Source: Gammaproteobacteria bacterium (lineage in GTDB: Bacteria; Pseudomonadota; Gammaproteobacteria; Pseudomonadales; Oleiphilaceae). Taken from it: a stretch of DNA of 5,637 bases. Below, one piece after another: positions 1-5,637 of this stretch. Positions within the stretch are counted from its first letter, which is position 1, and every line of letters begins with the position of its first letter. The stretch spans positions 1-5,637 of the forward strand of contig RFIV01000208.1 of NCBI GenBank assembly GCA_003695085.1, written 5' to 3'. The notes under the pieces are model-generated. The model saw only the letters and a program-made list of their open reading frames with translations. It had not been told where the DNA came from and searched no databases. Made by a program: the position numbers and the translations under genes.

Positions 1-485
1 GCGTAGATCTGCATGAACGCCAGGATCTCGTCCAGCGCTTCCGCAAACTCGCCTACACCATCCAGGTTCTTGTGGGTCGCGACCTTCAATGCCCGCCGCC
101 AGTGATCTTCCAGCCACTCATCTGTCATGAGAAAGCCTTCGACCCAGGCGTCCAGGAACCGCCGCTCGTGGTTGTCCCAACTGAAGACACAGGCTTCCGG
201 CAAGCGATAGTCGCCAGCCTCCACCTCCTGTCTGATTTCGGCATGCAGCCTCAGAACAAGGTCGCTGAATTCGGGATGGCGTTCTTCATCGCCGTTTTCG
301 CCAAAGACAACCGGCAGCCAGGCGTCCGGATCCGGTGCATCCGGACAGGCTGCGAGGGCAAACAGAAATCCCTGAAGCTGCCAGATATCCAGCGCATCCT
401 CGTGCCGCTGTGAATCAGCAAGAAAGTCCTCGAGCGCCTTTCGCTCGCCGGGTTCCAACGGAGAAAATCGGATGAGTTCGTGCAT
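1..485 (-). CDS. YecA/UPF0149 family protein, C-terminus cut by the window edge
   Basis: This minus-strand frame is open from an ATG at 485-483 to the left edge, giving 161 complete codons without a stop. The protein begins MHELIRFSPLEPGERKALED. Two features mark the UPF0149 (YgfB/YecA) family: an early block at about residues 36-66 (LDIWQLQGFLFALAACP, then PDAWLPVVFG) and a later block around residues 114-126 (FLDAWVEGFLMTDEW), matching the family's 'W..G...' second half. It is acidic and has no signal peptide or membrane segment, so it is probably cytoplasmic. The family has no firmly established biochemical role; some members, such as E. coli YecA, end in a zinc-binding SEC-C motif, but that region would lie outside this window. 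A GAGGG Shine-Dalgarno lies just upstream of the ATG (about 491-495, complement). The gene is divergent from the MalT-like regulator. The family call is fairly secure; the function is unknown. Confidence 0.85.
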   Translation of the reverse strand, partial: MHELIRFSPLEPGERKALEDFLADSQRHEDALDIWQLQGFLFALAACPDAPDPDAWLPVVFGENGDEERHPEFSDLVLRLHAEIRQEVEAGDYRLPEACVFSWDNHERRFLDAWVEGFLMTDEWLEDHWRRALKVATHKNLDGVGEFAEALDEILAFMQIY

Positions 486-509
486 GCTGCCCTCAGTATG
501 TCGGCGCGC

Positions 510-515
510 AGTATA
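510..515 (-). promoter_or_regulatory. Candidate -10 element for the YecA-family gene
   Basis: On the minus strand the hexamer TATACT (5 of 6 matches to TATAAT) lies 24 bases upstream of the ATG at 485, a suitable distance for a short leader carrying the Shine-Dalgarno. The hexamer 17 bases further upstream, TTCCGG, is a poor -35. The element is therefore either weak, activator-dependent, or a chance match. Confidence 0.4.
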
Positions 516-657
516 GCCGAAACAGCCACGCGCCGGAATACAAGCGCTGTTACGCCGGTTCGGCCTTTTGCCCTACGCCCCCGAAGCGGAGGATGTCCCC
601 GTCTCGTGCCGGCTCTAAACTGGGTTGAAACAATCCGCCAGACAATAAAAAGATAGC

Positions 658-662
658 GGAGG
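658..662 (+). promoter_or_regulatory. Shine-Dalgarno that supports the GTG start of the regulator
   Basis: GGAGG lies 8 bases upstream of the GTG at 671. This is an ideal match and spacing, and it decides in favour of GTG 671 as the start. The LuxR/MalT-type N-terminus also begins directly after it. Confidence 0.8.
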
Positions 663-670
663 ACAACAGG

Positions 671-3322
671 GTGACTCAGGACTCGCATCCGGTCGTACAG
701 ACCGATTGGCTTGAACGAAACCGCCTGCTTGCCTGTCTGGACGAGGCGGCCAACTGCCCCATCGTACTGGTTCAGGCACCGGCTGGCTTTGGCAAGACCA
801 CGGCGCTGGTGCAGTGGGTGTCTCGCCGCAGCGTCCCGTGTGCCTGGCTCACGCTCACGCCACATGTAATGGAGCCGAAGGAACTTCTTCCGGCGATTTG
901 GCACGCGCTGGATCTCTCTCTCTCCGCGCAAGGCGTGCCATGCTCCCCGGCTCCGAATGAAAGGTTTACCCGCGCGGATTCAGAGCTGACTACCGATCGG
1001 ATACTGAACCAGTTGTGGGACTCGGACGCTCACACAACCCTGGTGCTGGACGGAGTGGAGCATCTGAGTCAATCCTCTCTTAACCGGGTTGTGGAACCCC
1101 TGATACGGCATGCAGGGGCGGGATTCAGATTGATCATGCTCAGTCGCACACTGCCGGATCTGCCCCTGAGCACCTGTCGATTGTCAGCACGACTGGGGGA
1201 AGTGGACAGGGAGCAATTACGTTTGACCTCTCAGGAAGAGGCCGACCTGGCTGCGCTCTGGGGGCTACAACAGCCATGGCCATCCGGTTGGCAGCCGCTT
1301 GCATCTGCCCTCAATGGCTGGATTGCCGGCTGGGTCATGCTGAGACAGCGCCTGCGGCGTCAAGGCACACCCTGCCAGGCATGGGAGGACATTGAACGTT
1401 ATCTGCACGAGGTCAGTCTGAACGCGCTGCCTCCCGACATGCTTAATCTGCTGACAACACTTTCGTTCTGTGAGCGTCTCACCGACGACCTGGCCGCCGA
1501 ATTGTCTGATCTCCCGGCAGCCGCGGATCAGCTGTCCAGGGCTGAAGCAAGTGGGGCCTTTCTGGCACGCAGTCCTCGTGCTCCCGGAACATGGATCATG
1601 GAGCCTTTTTATCGGCAGAGCCTGCTCAGGCTACTGGGCACAAGGGGCATGGATCAATCAAGGGCACTCCATGCACGCGCAGCGCAATGGTTTCTGTCGC
1701 AGGGGTGTATCGTTGAGGCGTTGAACCATGGCCTGAAAGGGGGCGGCCCAAAATGGCTGGCAAAGACGCTGTCCCATCATGGTCAGGCTTTGCTCGATGC
1801 GGGTGAAACCGCTCTGGTTGCATCGGCTTTGGAACAACTACCTGAGGGTGCTCTTCATGATCACCCGGCATTGGGATACCTCGCGCTTCAGATCGCCCTG
1901 TCGAAGCAGGATACGACGCCTTTTGATCAACTGACACCCTTACCTCCCTCCCGGGCCACCCCGGGGATATCGCCAACCACTTCTGCTTCTGTTCAGTTGC
2001 TCCGTGCACAGGCCGCCCTGATGACTGAGGATGTCACCGCCGCTGAATCCTGCATTCGGGCTACCTCATCTTTTGATGCCCCGGTGTCCGGACATGGCGC
2101 CATCCTTTCAGCCTGCATTCGTGGAGAGCTGTCCGTCTGCAAGGGACACTACCGCACAGCACTGGAGCACTTTGAAGTAGCGGAAGGGCTGGCCCGCGCT
2201 CATGGCCATCATCAACACGCTCTGTGGGCCATGGCACAGCAGGCCGAAATTGGCTTCTATCGCGGGCAACTGGAAAGCACTCACCGTGTCGGGGAGCGTT
2301 TCGGGCACTATATGCACAAGCATCACCTCCACCCCACTCCCGCAACTGAACACCTGCTCAGAGTTAAGGTGAGCGTCAATATCGAGTGGCTGCGCCTGGA
2401 GGCGGCTGAAAGCCTGTGCCATGAAGCCCTGAACATTGCCCGAGAACACAAGATATCCACGCTACCTGCTCTCACGCGCCTGGCTGCACTGGCCAGTCTC
2501 CGGGGGCAACCCGAAAGCGCCCGCCAGTGGCTGGATGACGCCTTTGAACTGCTTTATGCACCCCATTGCCATTCTGACTGGCAAACATTGTACGATCAGG
2601 TATGGCTGAGTCTTTGTCGCGAACACGACGAGAAAGAAGCGGTCGAGCGCTGGCTGTATCGCAACCCGCCCCTCAGTATGGCGCGCAATCACTTTGAGTA
2701 TCGGTACGGCCTGAATCGCCAGATGGCCCTCCTCCTGCTCGGTCAATATGCTCAGGCTCTGGAGGAGGGTTCACGACTGAGTACGGGGCCCGCAGACCGT
2801 GAAGCCGCCTATCTGCGCTTGCAAAGGCTGATTCTCTCGTCACTGGCCAGTTGGCAGGCTGATCGCCCGGAACAGGCTCAGTCTTTCATGGTGGAAGCCC
2901 TGACACTGTCAGAACATATGCTGGCCTGTGCGGTGTGGCTCATGGGGGACGTACCCGATTCCTCGTTGCCGGAGATTCTGGATTCACTTGCGCCCACCAG
3001 GCAAGGTCTTGTTCAGGGCGCGTTACGGGTGCAGGAACTCCTCCGACGAGCCCGGCACTCGGGCACGCAATCAGGCCGGGTTCCGGAAGATGCCAGGCGG
3101 CTGGCCCTGACCCGGCGCGAATGGGACGTACTGGAAAAGGTCGGTGAAGGTCTGAGTAACGAACAGATTGCCAATGCCCTGTTTGTCGCACCCAGCACTG
3201 TCCGGAGCCACCTGAAAAGCATCTACCAGAAGCTGGGCGTCCATCACCGTGAGGATGCCCGGTCCTTTGCCAATACGCTGACCAGGCATCAGGCGGCGAG
3301 CCTGAGTCCTTCGTCTCCGTGA
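671..3322 (+). CDS. MalT-type LuxR-family transcriptional regulator (STAND ATPase, ATP-dependent)
   Basis: This 883-residue protein starts at GTG, and its size matches the MalT/AlkS class of large LuxR regulators (about 850-950 residues). An N-terminal STAND ATPase domain carries a Walker A at residues 36-44 (APAGFGKTT), a Walker B at 123-128 (TLVLDG) and the family-typical segment LSRTLPDLPLS at about 157-167. Residues of about 330-800 are alpha-helical and repeat-like, as in the MalT inducer-sensing superhelix. The C-terminus (about 812-866) is a LuxR helix-turn-helix, with LTRREWDVLEKVGEGLSNEQ leading into the recognition helix PSTVRSHLKSIYQKL. Known members bind ATP and a small inducer (maltotriose for MalT), multimerise and activate transcription. 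The inducer here cannot be read from sequence. The amylase gene about 0.9 kb downstream makes a starch or maltooligosaccharide signal plausible, but that is inference. In Walker B the second acidic residue is Gly (DG rather than the common DD). The stop lies within plsC on the opposite strand. Confidence 0.92.
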   Translation: MTQDSHPVVQTDWLERNRLLACLDEAANCPIVLVQAPAGFGKTTALVQWVSRRSVPCAWLTLTPHVMEPKELLPAIWHALDLSLSAQGVPCSPAPNERFTRADSELTTDRILNQLWDSDAHTTLVLDGVEHLSQSSLNRVVEPLIRHAGAGFRLIMLSRTLPDLPLSTCRLSARLGEVDREQLRLTSQEEADLAALWGLQQPWPSGWQPLASALNGWIAGWVMLRQRLRRQGTPCQAWEDIERYLHEVSLNALPPDMLNLLTTLSFCERLTDDLAAELSDLPAAADQLSRAEASGAFLARSPRAPGTWIMEPFYRQSLLRLLGTRGMDQSRALHARAAQWFLSQGCIVEALNHGLKGGGPKWLAKTLSHHGQALLDAGETALVASALEQLPEGALHDHPALGYLALQIALSKQDTTPFDQLTPLPPSRATPGISPTTSASVQLLRAQAALMTEDVTAAESCIRATSSFDAPVSGHGAILSACIRGELSVCKGHYRTALEHFEVAEGLARAHGHHQHALWAMAQQAEIGFYRGQLESTHRVGERFGHYMHKHHLHPTPATEHLLRVKVSVNIEWLRLEAAESLCHEALNIAREHKISTLPALTRLAALASLRGQPESARQWLDDAFELLYAPHCHSDWQTLYDQVWLSLCREHDEKEAVERWLYRNPPLSMARNHFEYRYGLNRQMALLLLGQYAQALEEGSRLSTGPADREAAYLRLQRLILSSLASWQADRPEQAQSFMVEALTLSEHMLACAVWLMGDVPDSSLPEILDSLAPTRQGLVQGALRVQELLRRARHSGTQSGRVPEDARRLALTRREWDVLEKVGEGLSNEQIANALFVAPSTVRSHLKSIYQKLGVHHREDARSFANTLTRHQAASLSPSSP

Positions 3323-4029
3323 AGCATGGCTTCCAGACGCTCAATTGTTTCATGCATGCGTTGCCGGCACAGCTCCATCAGGCGGGGAACATCTTCGGCA
3401 GTCATGCCTACGGTCGGAATCGGTGCCAGCACCTCAATCAGAGCTTTGCGCGCATCCGCACCGCGTGCCTTGAGTGCCTCGAGATAACCGGTCACACACA
3501 CGGGAATAATGGGTGCCCCGGTGGCAACTGCCAGATGGAAGGCACCTTTCTTGAATGGCAGAAGGTTATTGCCCTTGTTGCGGGTCCCCTCCGGAAACAC
3601 CCAGATGGTCTTGCGATCCCGCCGGATGGCTTCTTCAGTCGCATTCATGGTCGCCACGGCGGCCCGCTTGCGCTTCCGATCAATCAGTACATTACCCGCC
3701 AGCCAGTACATCTGGCCAAAGAGGGGAACCCATTTGAGAATCTTTTTCCCCACACTGACAGTCCGCTTGGGGACAATACCACCGACCACGAAAACGTCAT
3801 AATTATGCTGGTGGTTGGCAATAATCACCGAAGGAGTCGTGGTATCGAGATAGTGCTCGTTAATGTGCCGGACGTCCAGTCCAAGCAATCTGCGTCCGCC
3901 CCAGGCAATCAGGCGGGCACAATAGTGACTGTTATTTCTGTGAAACGGACGGAACAGGGTAAAAATCAGTCCGGCCAGGGAGGCGGTCAGGAAGTAGGTC
4001 CAGACCAGTGTTTGACGAAGTGGGTGCAC
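3289..4029 (-). CDS. plsC: 1-acyl-sn-glycerol-3-phosphate acyltransferase
   Basis: The 246-residue product matches E. coli PlsC in length (245) and has all four acyltransferase motifs: NHQHNYD at 72-78 (catalytic H73 and D78 of HX4D), GNVLIDR at 112-118, FPEGTR at 145-150 followed by LLPFKKGAF, and APIIPV at 172-177. A hydrophobic N-terminal helix (about residues 8-26) anchors it to the inner membrane. The family transfers an acyl chain from acyl-ACP or acyl-CoA to the sn-2 position of lysophosphatidic acid, making phosphatidic acid for phospholipid synthesis. The start is a GTG at 4029-4027 preceded by GGAG with a 5-base spacer. The gene is divergent from the amylase and convergent with the MalT-like regulator, overlapping its end by 34 bp. 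A palindrome resembling a FabR/DesT operator lies 41 bp upstream of the start, suggesting regulation with unsaturated fatty-acid synthesis. The assignment is firm; acyl-chain preference is not readable. Confidence 0.95.
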   Translation of the reverse strand: MHPLRQTLVWTYFLTASLAGLIFTLFRPFHRNNSHYCARLIAWGGRRLLGLDVRHINEHYLDTTTPSVIIANHQHNYDVFVVGGIVPKRTVSVGKKILKWVPLFGQMYWLAGNVLIDRKRKRAAVATMNATEEAIRRDRKTIWVFPEGTRNKGNNLLPFKKGAFHLAVATGAPIIPVCVTGYLEALKARGADARKALIEVLAPIPTVGMTAEDVPRLMELCRQRMHETIERLEAMLHGDEGLRLAA

Positions 4030-4034
4030 AGCAA

Positions 4035-4038
4035 CTCC
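4035..4038 (-). promoter_or_regulatory. Shine-Dalgarno for the GTG start of plsC
   Basis: Read on the minus strand, CCGGAG precedes the GTG at 4029, with GGAG at 4038-4035 and a 5-base spacer. This supports GTG as the start and gives a PlsC of standard length. Confidence 0.7.
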
Positions 4039-4070
4039 GGAATACGGCTTCTTGTTAACAGGGCAAGTTT

Positions 4071-4088
4071 AGCGTACACGTGTACGCT
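4071..4088. promoter_or_regulatory. Perfect 18-bp palindrome, FabR/DesT-like operator
   Basis: AGCGTACACGTGTACGCT is identical to its own reverse complement over all 18 bases. It closely resembles, from memory, the operator of FabR, the TetR-family repressor of fabA and fabB in enterobacteria (AGCGTACA..TGTNCGCT type); the pseudomonad DesT site is related. It lies 41 bp upstream of the plsC start and 130 bp upstream of the amylase start, so plsC is the more likely target. A lipid-synthesis gene downstream fits a fatty-acid-responsive repressor. No TetR gene is present in the window, so the regulator must be encoded elsewhere. Confidence 0.72.
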
Positions 4089-4218
4089 TCTCTACCCTGA
4101 TTAAGTTGCAAAATTGTAAAATTCCCCCCGGCATTCCCCTCCTCCGGCCATTGCACGGCGATAGAGGCTTTGAGATGGTCTCATTTCCCCTGTCTCAACA
4201 AGAACAAGAGGTCAGATA
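4089..4218 (+). promoter_or_regulatory. Upstream control region and leader of the amylase gene
   Basis: An A/T-rich patch includes TAAAAT at 4117-4122 (5 of 6 matches to a -10), without a recognisable -35. C-rich motifs follow: ATTCCCC at 4121-4127 and 4133-4139, and ATTTCCCC at 4183-4190. The minus strand of 4138-4147 reads CCGGAGGAGG, which matches the MalT-box consensus GGGGA(T/G)GAGG at 8 of 10 positions. A small perfect inverted repeat, TGAGA-TGG-TCTCA, lies at 4171-4183. The Shine-Dalgarno AAGAGG (4206-4211) is 7 bases from the ATG. Lack of a -35 is typical of activator-dependent promoters such as those of MalT, but neither the promoter nor the MalT-like site is secure. Confidence 0.4.
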
Positions 4219-5637
4219 ATGACAACACTCATCAGGCGTTTGCTTACACTTTCTGCTGCGGCCGGATTGGCCTGCAGCACTCTGGCGCTGGCAGATCAGG
4301 CCGGCAAGACGTCTCATGGCATCCGAAACCATGGTGGCGATGAAATCATTCTCCAGGGTTTTCATTGGGATGTGGTGCGCACAGCTCCGGGCAATTGGTA
4401 CCACACGCTGGACAACATGGCGGGCCAGATCGCTGCAGATGGATTTTCTGCCATCTGGATGCCGGTTCCCTGGCGAGATCAGTCTTCCTGGTCATCCAAC
4501 GGCAAGCGTGGTGGCGGTGAAGGCTATTTCTGGACGGATTTCAAAAAGAACAGCCAATACGGTTCCGATGCGGCTTTGAAGGCAGCCTCCCAGGCGCTCA
4601 ACAGTCGGGGTGTGAAGGTAATTTATGATGTGGTACCCAATCATCATAACCGGGGCCATAGCGGAGATAGCCTGGACTTGCCAGCAGGTCAGGGCCTGTA
4701 CCGCAGCGATTGCAGCAATTGCGATGATGGTGATCCGTTCATGAGCGGCGACTCCGATTTCAATACCGCCCACCCGACGGTCTACAACCTGTTTCGGGAC
4801 GAACTGAGCAATCTCAGGAACCACTATGGCGCTCAGGGCTTCCGGTTTGATTTTGTCCGTGGCTATGCACCGGAGCGGGTCAATGCATGGATGCATGATG
4901 CATTGGACACGGGTTTTTGCGTGGGTGAACTCTGGAAAGCGCCGGGTGAATATCCGGACTGGGACTGGAAACACAGCGCCAGCTGGCAGGAAGTCATCAA
5001 GCAGGGGTTTTCGGACCCGGCCGGGTGCGCGGTATTCGATTTTGCCCTCAAGGAACGTTTTCAGAACGGCAGTATTGCCAGCTGGCGCAATGGTCTGAAC
5101 GGCAACCCGGATCGCAGTTGGCGTGAAGTAGCCGTCACCTTCGTGGACAACCATGATACCGGATATTCGCCAAGTGCCTCCGGCGGCCAGCACCACTGGC
5201 CACTGGCAGACAGCAAGGTGCGCAAGGCCTACGCTTTCATCCTCTCAACCCCCGGTACGCCTACCGTCTATTGGCCCCACATGTATGACTGGGGCCACGG
5301 TGACTTTATACGAGCCTTGATTCAGGCGCGCCGTCAAACGGGCGTCAAAGCCTACTCACCGGTCACCTTCAACACGCGTTTTGGTGGTCTTGCAGGGGTG
5401 ACCACAGGTGACTCGGGCCGACTGGCCTTTGCTCTGAACGCCAACCTTTCAAGCCCGACACAACTGGCGCCGGGCAACTGGAAAATGGTGGTGAATAGCC
5501 AGGGTGCCCGGGTATGGAAGGATGCGAGAGCGGCATCAACAGGGGTGAACGTCACATTCCGCTGCAAGAACGGCACCACCCAGTGGGGCCAGAGCGTGTA
5601 TGCTGTCGGAAACGACGCATCACTGGGAAACTGGTCA
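4219..5637 (+). CDS. amyP: Secreted glucan 1,4-alpha-maltotetraohydrolase (G4-amylase, GH13 plus CBM20), C-terminus cut by the window edge
   Basis: 473 residues are visible; the P. stutzeri enzyme has 548, so about 70 are missing. A Sec signal peptide (residues 1-25, cleavage ALA|DQ) leads to a mature protein starting DQAGK, as in P. stutzeri MO-19. The GH13 motifs are intact: region I YDVVPNH (136-142); region II GFRFDFVRG with nucleophile D211; region III GELW with acid/base E237; region IV FVDNHD with D313. They correspond to D193, E219 and D294 of the P. stutzeri enzyme. Calcium ligands N141, D169, D172 and D180, and the N-terminal H38, D41 and E42, are also present. D178 matches the Asp (D160) held to bind the non-reducing end, which fits exo-type release of maltotetraose from starch. 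Cysteines C165/C168 and C234/C270 match two disulfides. A CBM20 starch-binding domain begins at about residue 443 (VNVTFRCKNGTTQ, then VYAVGN, LGNWS). The P. stutzeri comparison is from memory. Product specificity is inferred from close similarity. Confidence 0.93.
   Translation, partial: MTTLIRRLLTLSAAAGLACSTLALADQAGKTSHGIRNHGGDEIILQGFHWDVVRTAPGNWYHTLDNMAGQIAADGFSAIWMPVPWRDQSSWSSNGKRGGGEGYFWTDFKKNSQYGSDAALKAASQALNSRGVKVIYDVVPNHHNRGHSGDSLDLPAGQGLYRSDCSNCDDGDPFMSGDSDFNTAHPTVYNLFRDELSNLRNHYGAQGFRFDFVRGYAPERVNAWMHDALDTGFCVGELWKAPGEYPDWDWKHSASWQEVIKQGFSDPAGCAVFDFALKERFQNGSIASWRNGLNGNPDRSWREVAVTFVDNHDTGYSPSASGGQHHWPLADSKVRKAYAFILSTPGTPTVYWPHMYDWGHGDFIRALIQARRQTGVKAYSPVTFNTRFGGLAGVTTGDSGRLAFALNANLSSPTQLAPGNWKMVVNSQGARVWKDARAASTGVNVTFRCKNGTTQWGQSVYAVGNDASLGNWS

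Larger units (their letters stand above)
486..670. other. Divergent intergenic region between the YecA-family gene and the MalT-like regulator
   Basis: These 185 bp must hold the promoters of both divergent genes. The minus-strand side has a TATACT -10. On the plus-strand side, TTGAAA at 625-630 resembles a -35, but the only A/T-rich hexamer behind it (TAAAAA at 646-651) is 15 bases away and nearly touches the Shine-Dalgarno, so no confident promoter can be called for the regulator. A 4-bp stem (GCCG/CGGC, 554-564) is too short to be a terminator. No convincing large operator palindrome was seen. Confidence 0.5.

Noticed and set aside
625..651. Sigma-70 promoter TTGAAA with TAAAAA for the regulator
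   Set aside because: The spacer is only 15 bases, and the implied start site would fall on the Shine-Dalgarno at 658-662, leaving almost no leader.
251..931. A 226-codon open frame on the minus strand spanning the intergenic region
   Set aside because: It overlaps the YecA-family gene in another frame of the same strand and the start of the regulator on the other strand. Its translation is Arg-rich with no domain.
3289..3305. Possible bidirectional terminator hairpin between the regulator and plsC
   Set aside because: The stem is only 6 bp and neither strand has a following run of T, so it does not qualify as an intrinsic terminator.
3319..4104. A 261-codon open frame on the plus strand, antisense to plsC
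   Set aside because: It lies almost wholly opposite plsC, whose four acyltransferase motifs are intact. The antisense translation has no recognisable domain and is rich in His, Asn, Gly and Gln in a way typical of a shadow frame.
4229..4278. Lipoprotein signal in the amylase (Cys19 in GLAC)
   Set aside because: The -3 position is Gly rather than Leu, Val or Ile, and a clear signal peptidase I site (ALA before DQ) follows and agrees with the mature start of the P. stutzeri enzyme.
4492..5196. A 234-codon open frame on the minus strand, antisense to the amylase
   Set aside because: It is entirely opposite the GH13 catalytic domain, and its translation shows no family motif. No Shine-Dalgarno or promoter support was seen.

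Overview
The window reads as chromosomal DNA of a Gram-negative gammaproteobacterium, possibly marine or halotolerant (Marinobacter, Pseudomonas or a relative). This rests on four points: a UPF0149/YecA-family protein, a PlsC close to the E. coli type, a FabR/DesT-like operator, and a secreted amylase very like the maltotetraose-forming enzyme of Pseudomonas stutzeri. Base composition is moderately GC-rich and even throughout. No RNA gene, insertion sequence, CRISPR array or phage gene is visible. The genus is an inference from protein style; no search was run.

Layout: (1) 1-485, minus strand, the N-terminal part of a YecA/UPF0149 protein that runs off the left edge. (2) 486-670, a divergent intergenic region with a good -10 element for the minus-strand gene and a strong Shine-Dalgarno for the next gene. 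(3) 671-3322, plus strand, a large MalT-type LuxR-family regulator: STAND ATPase domain, helical repeats and a C-terminal LuxR helix-turn-helix. (4) 3289-4029, minus strand, plsC, which overlaps the regulator tail to tail by 34 bp. (5) 4030-4218, a divergent control region with a perfect 18-bp palindrome near plsC and C-rich, MalT-box-like motifs nearer the amylase. (6) 4219 to the right edge, plus strand, a secreted glucan 1,4-alpha-maltotetraohydrolase with an intact GH13 catalytic domain and the beginning of a CBM20 starch-binding domain, cut by the window end.

Two themes are interleaved. A MalT-like regulator and a maltotetraose-producing amylase form a plausible starch-use pair, although plsC sits between them. 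The plsC gene carries what looks like a fatty-acid-responsive TetR-family operator (FabR/DesT type), suggesting that phospholipid acylation is tied to fatty-acid status. All families are recognisable. The less ordinary points are the plsC operator, a CxxC-shortened disulfide loop in the amylase, its compact linker to the starch-binding domain, and the possible local regulation of the amylase.
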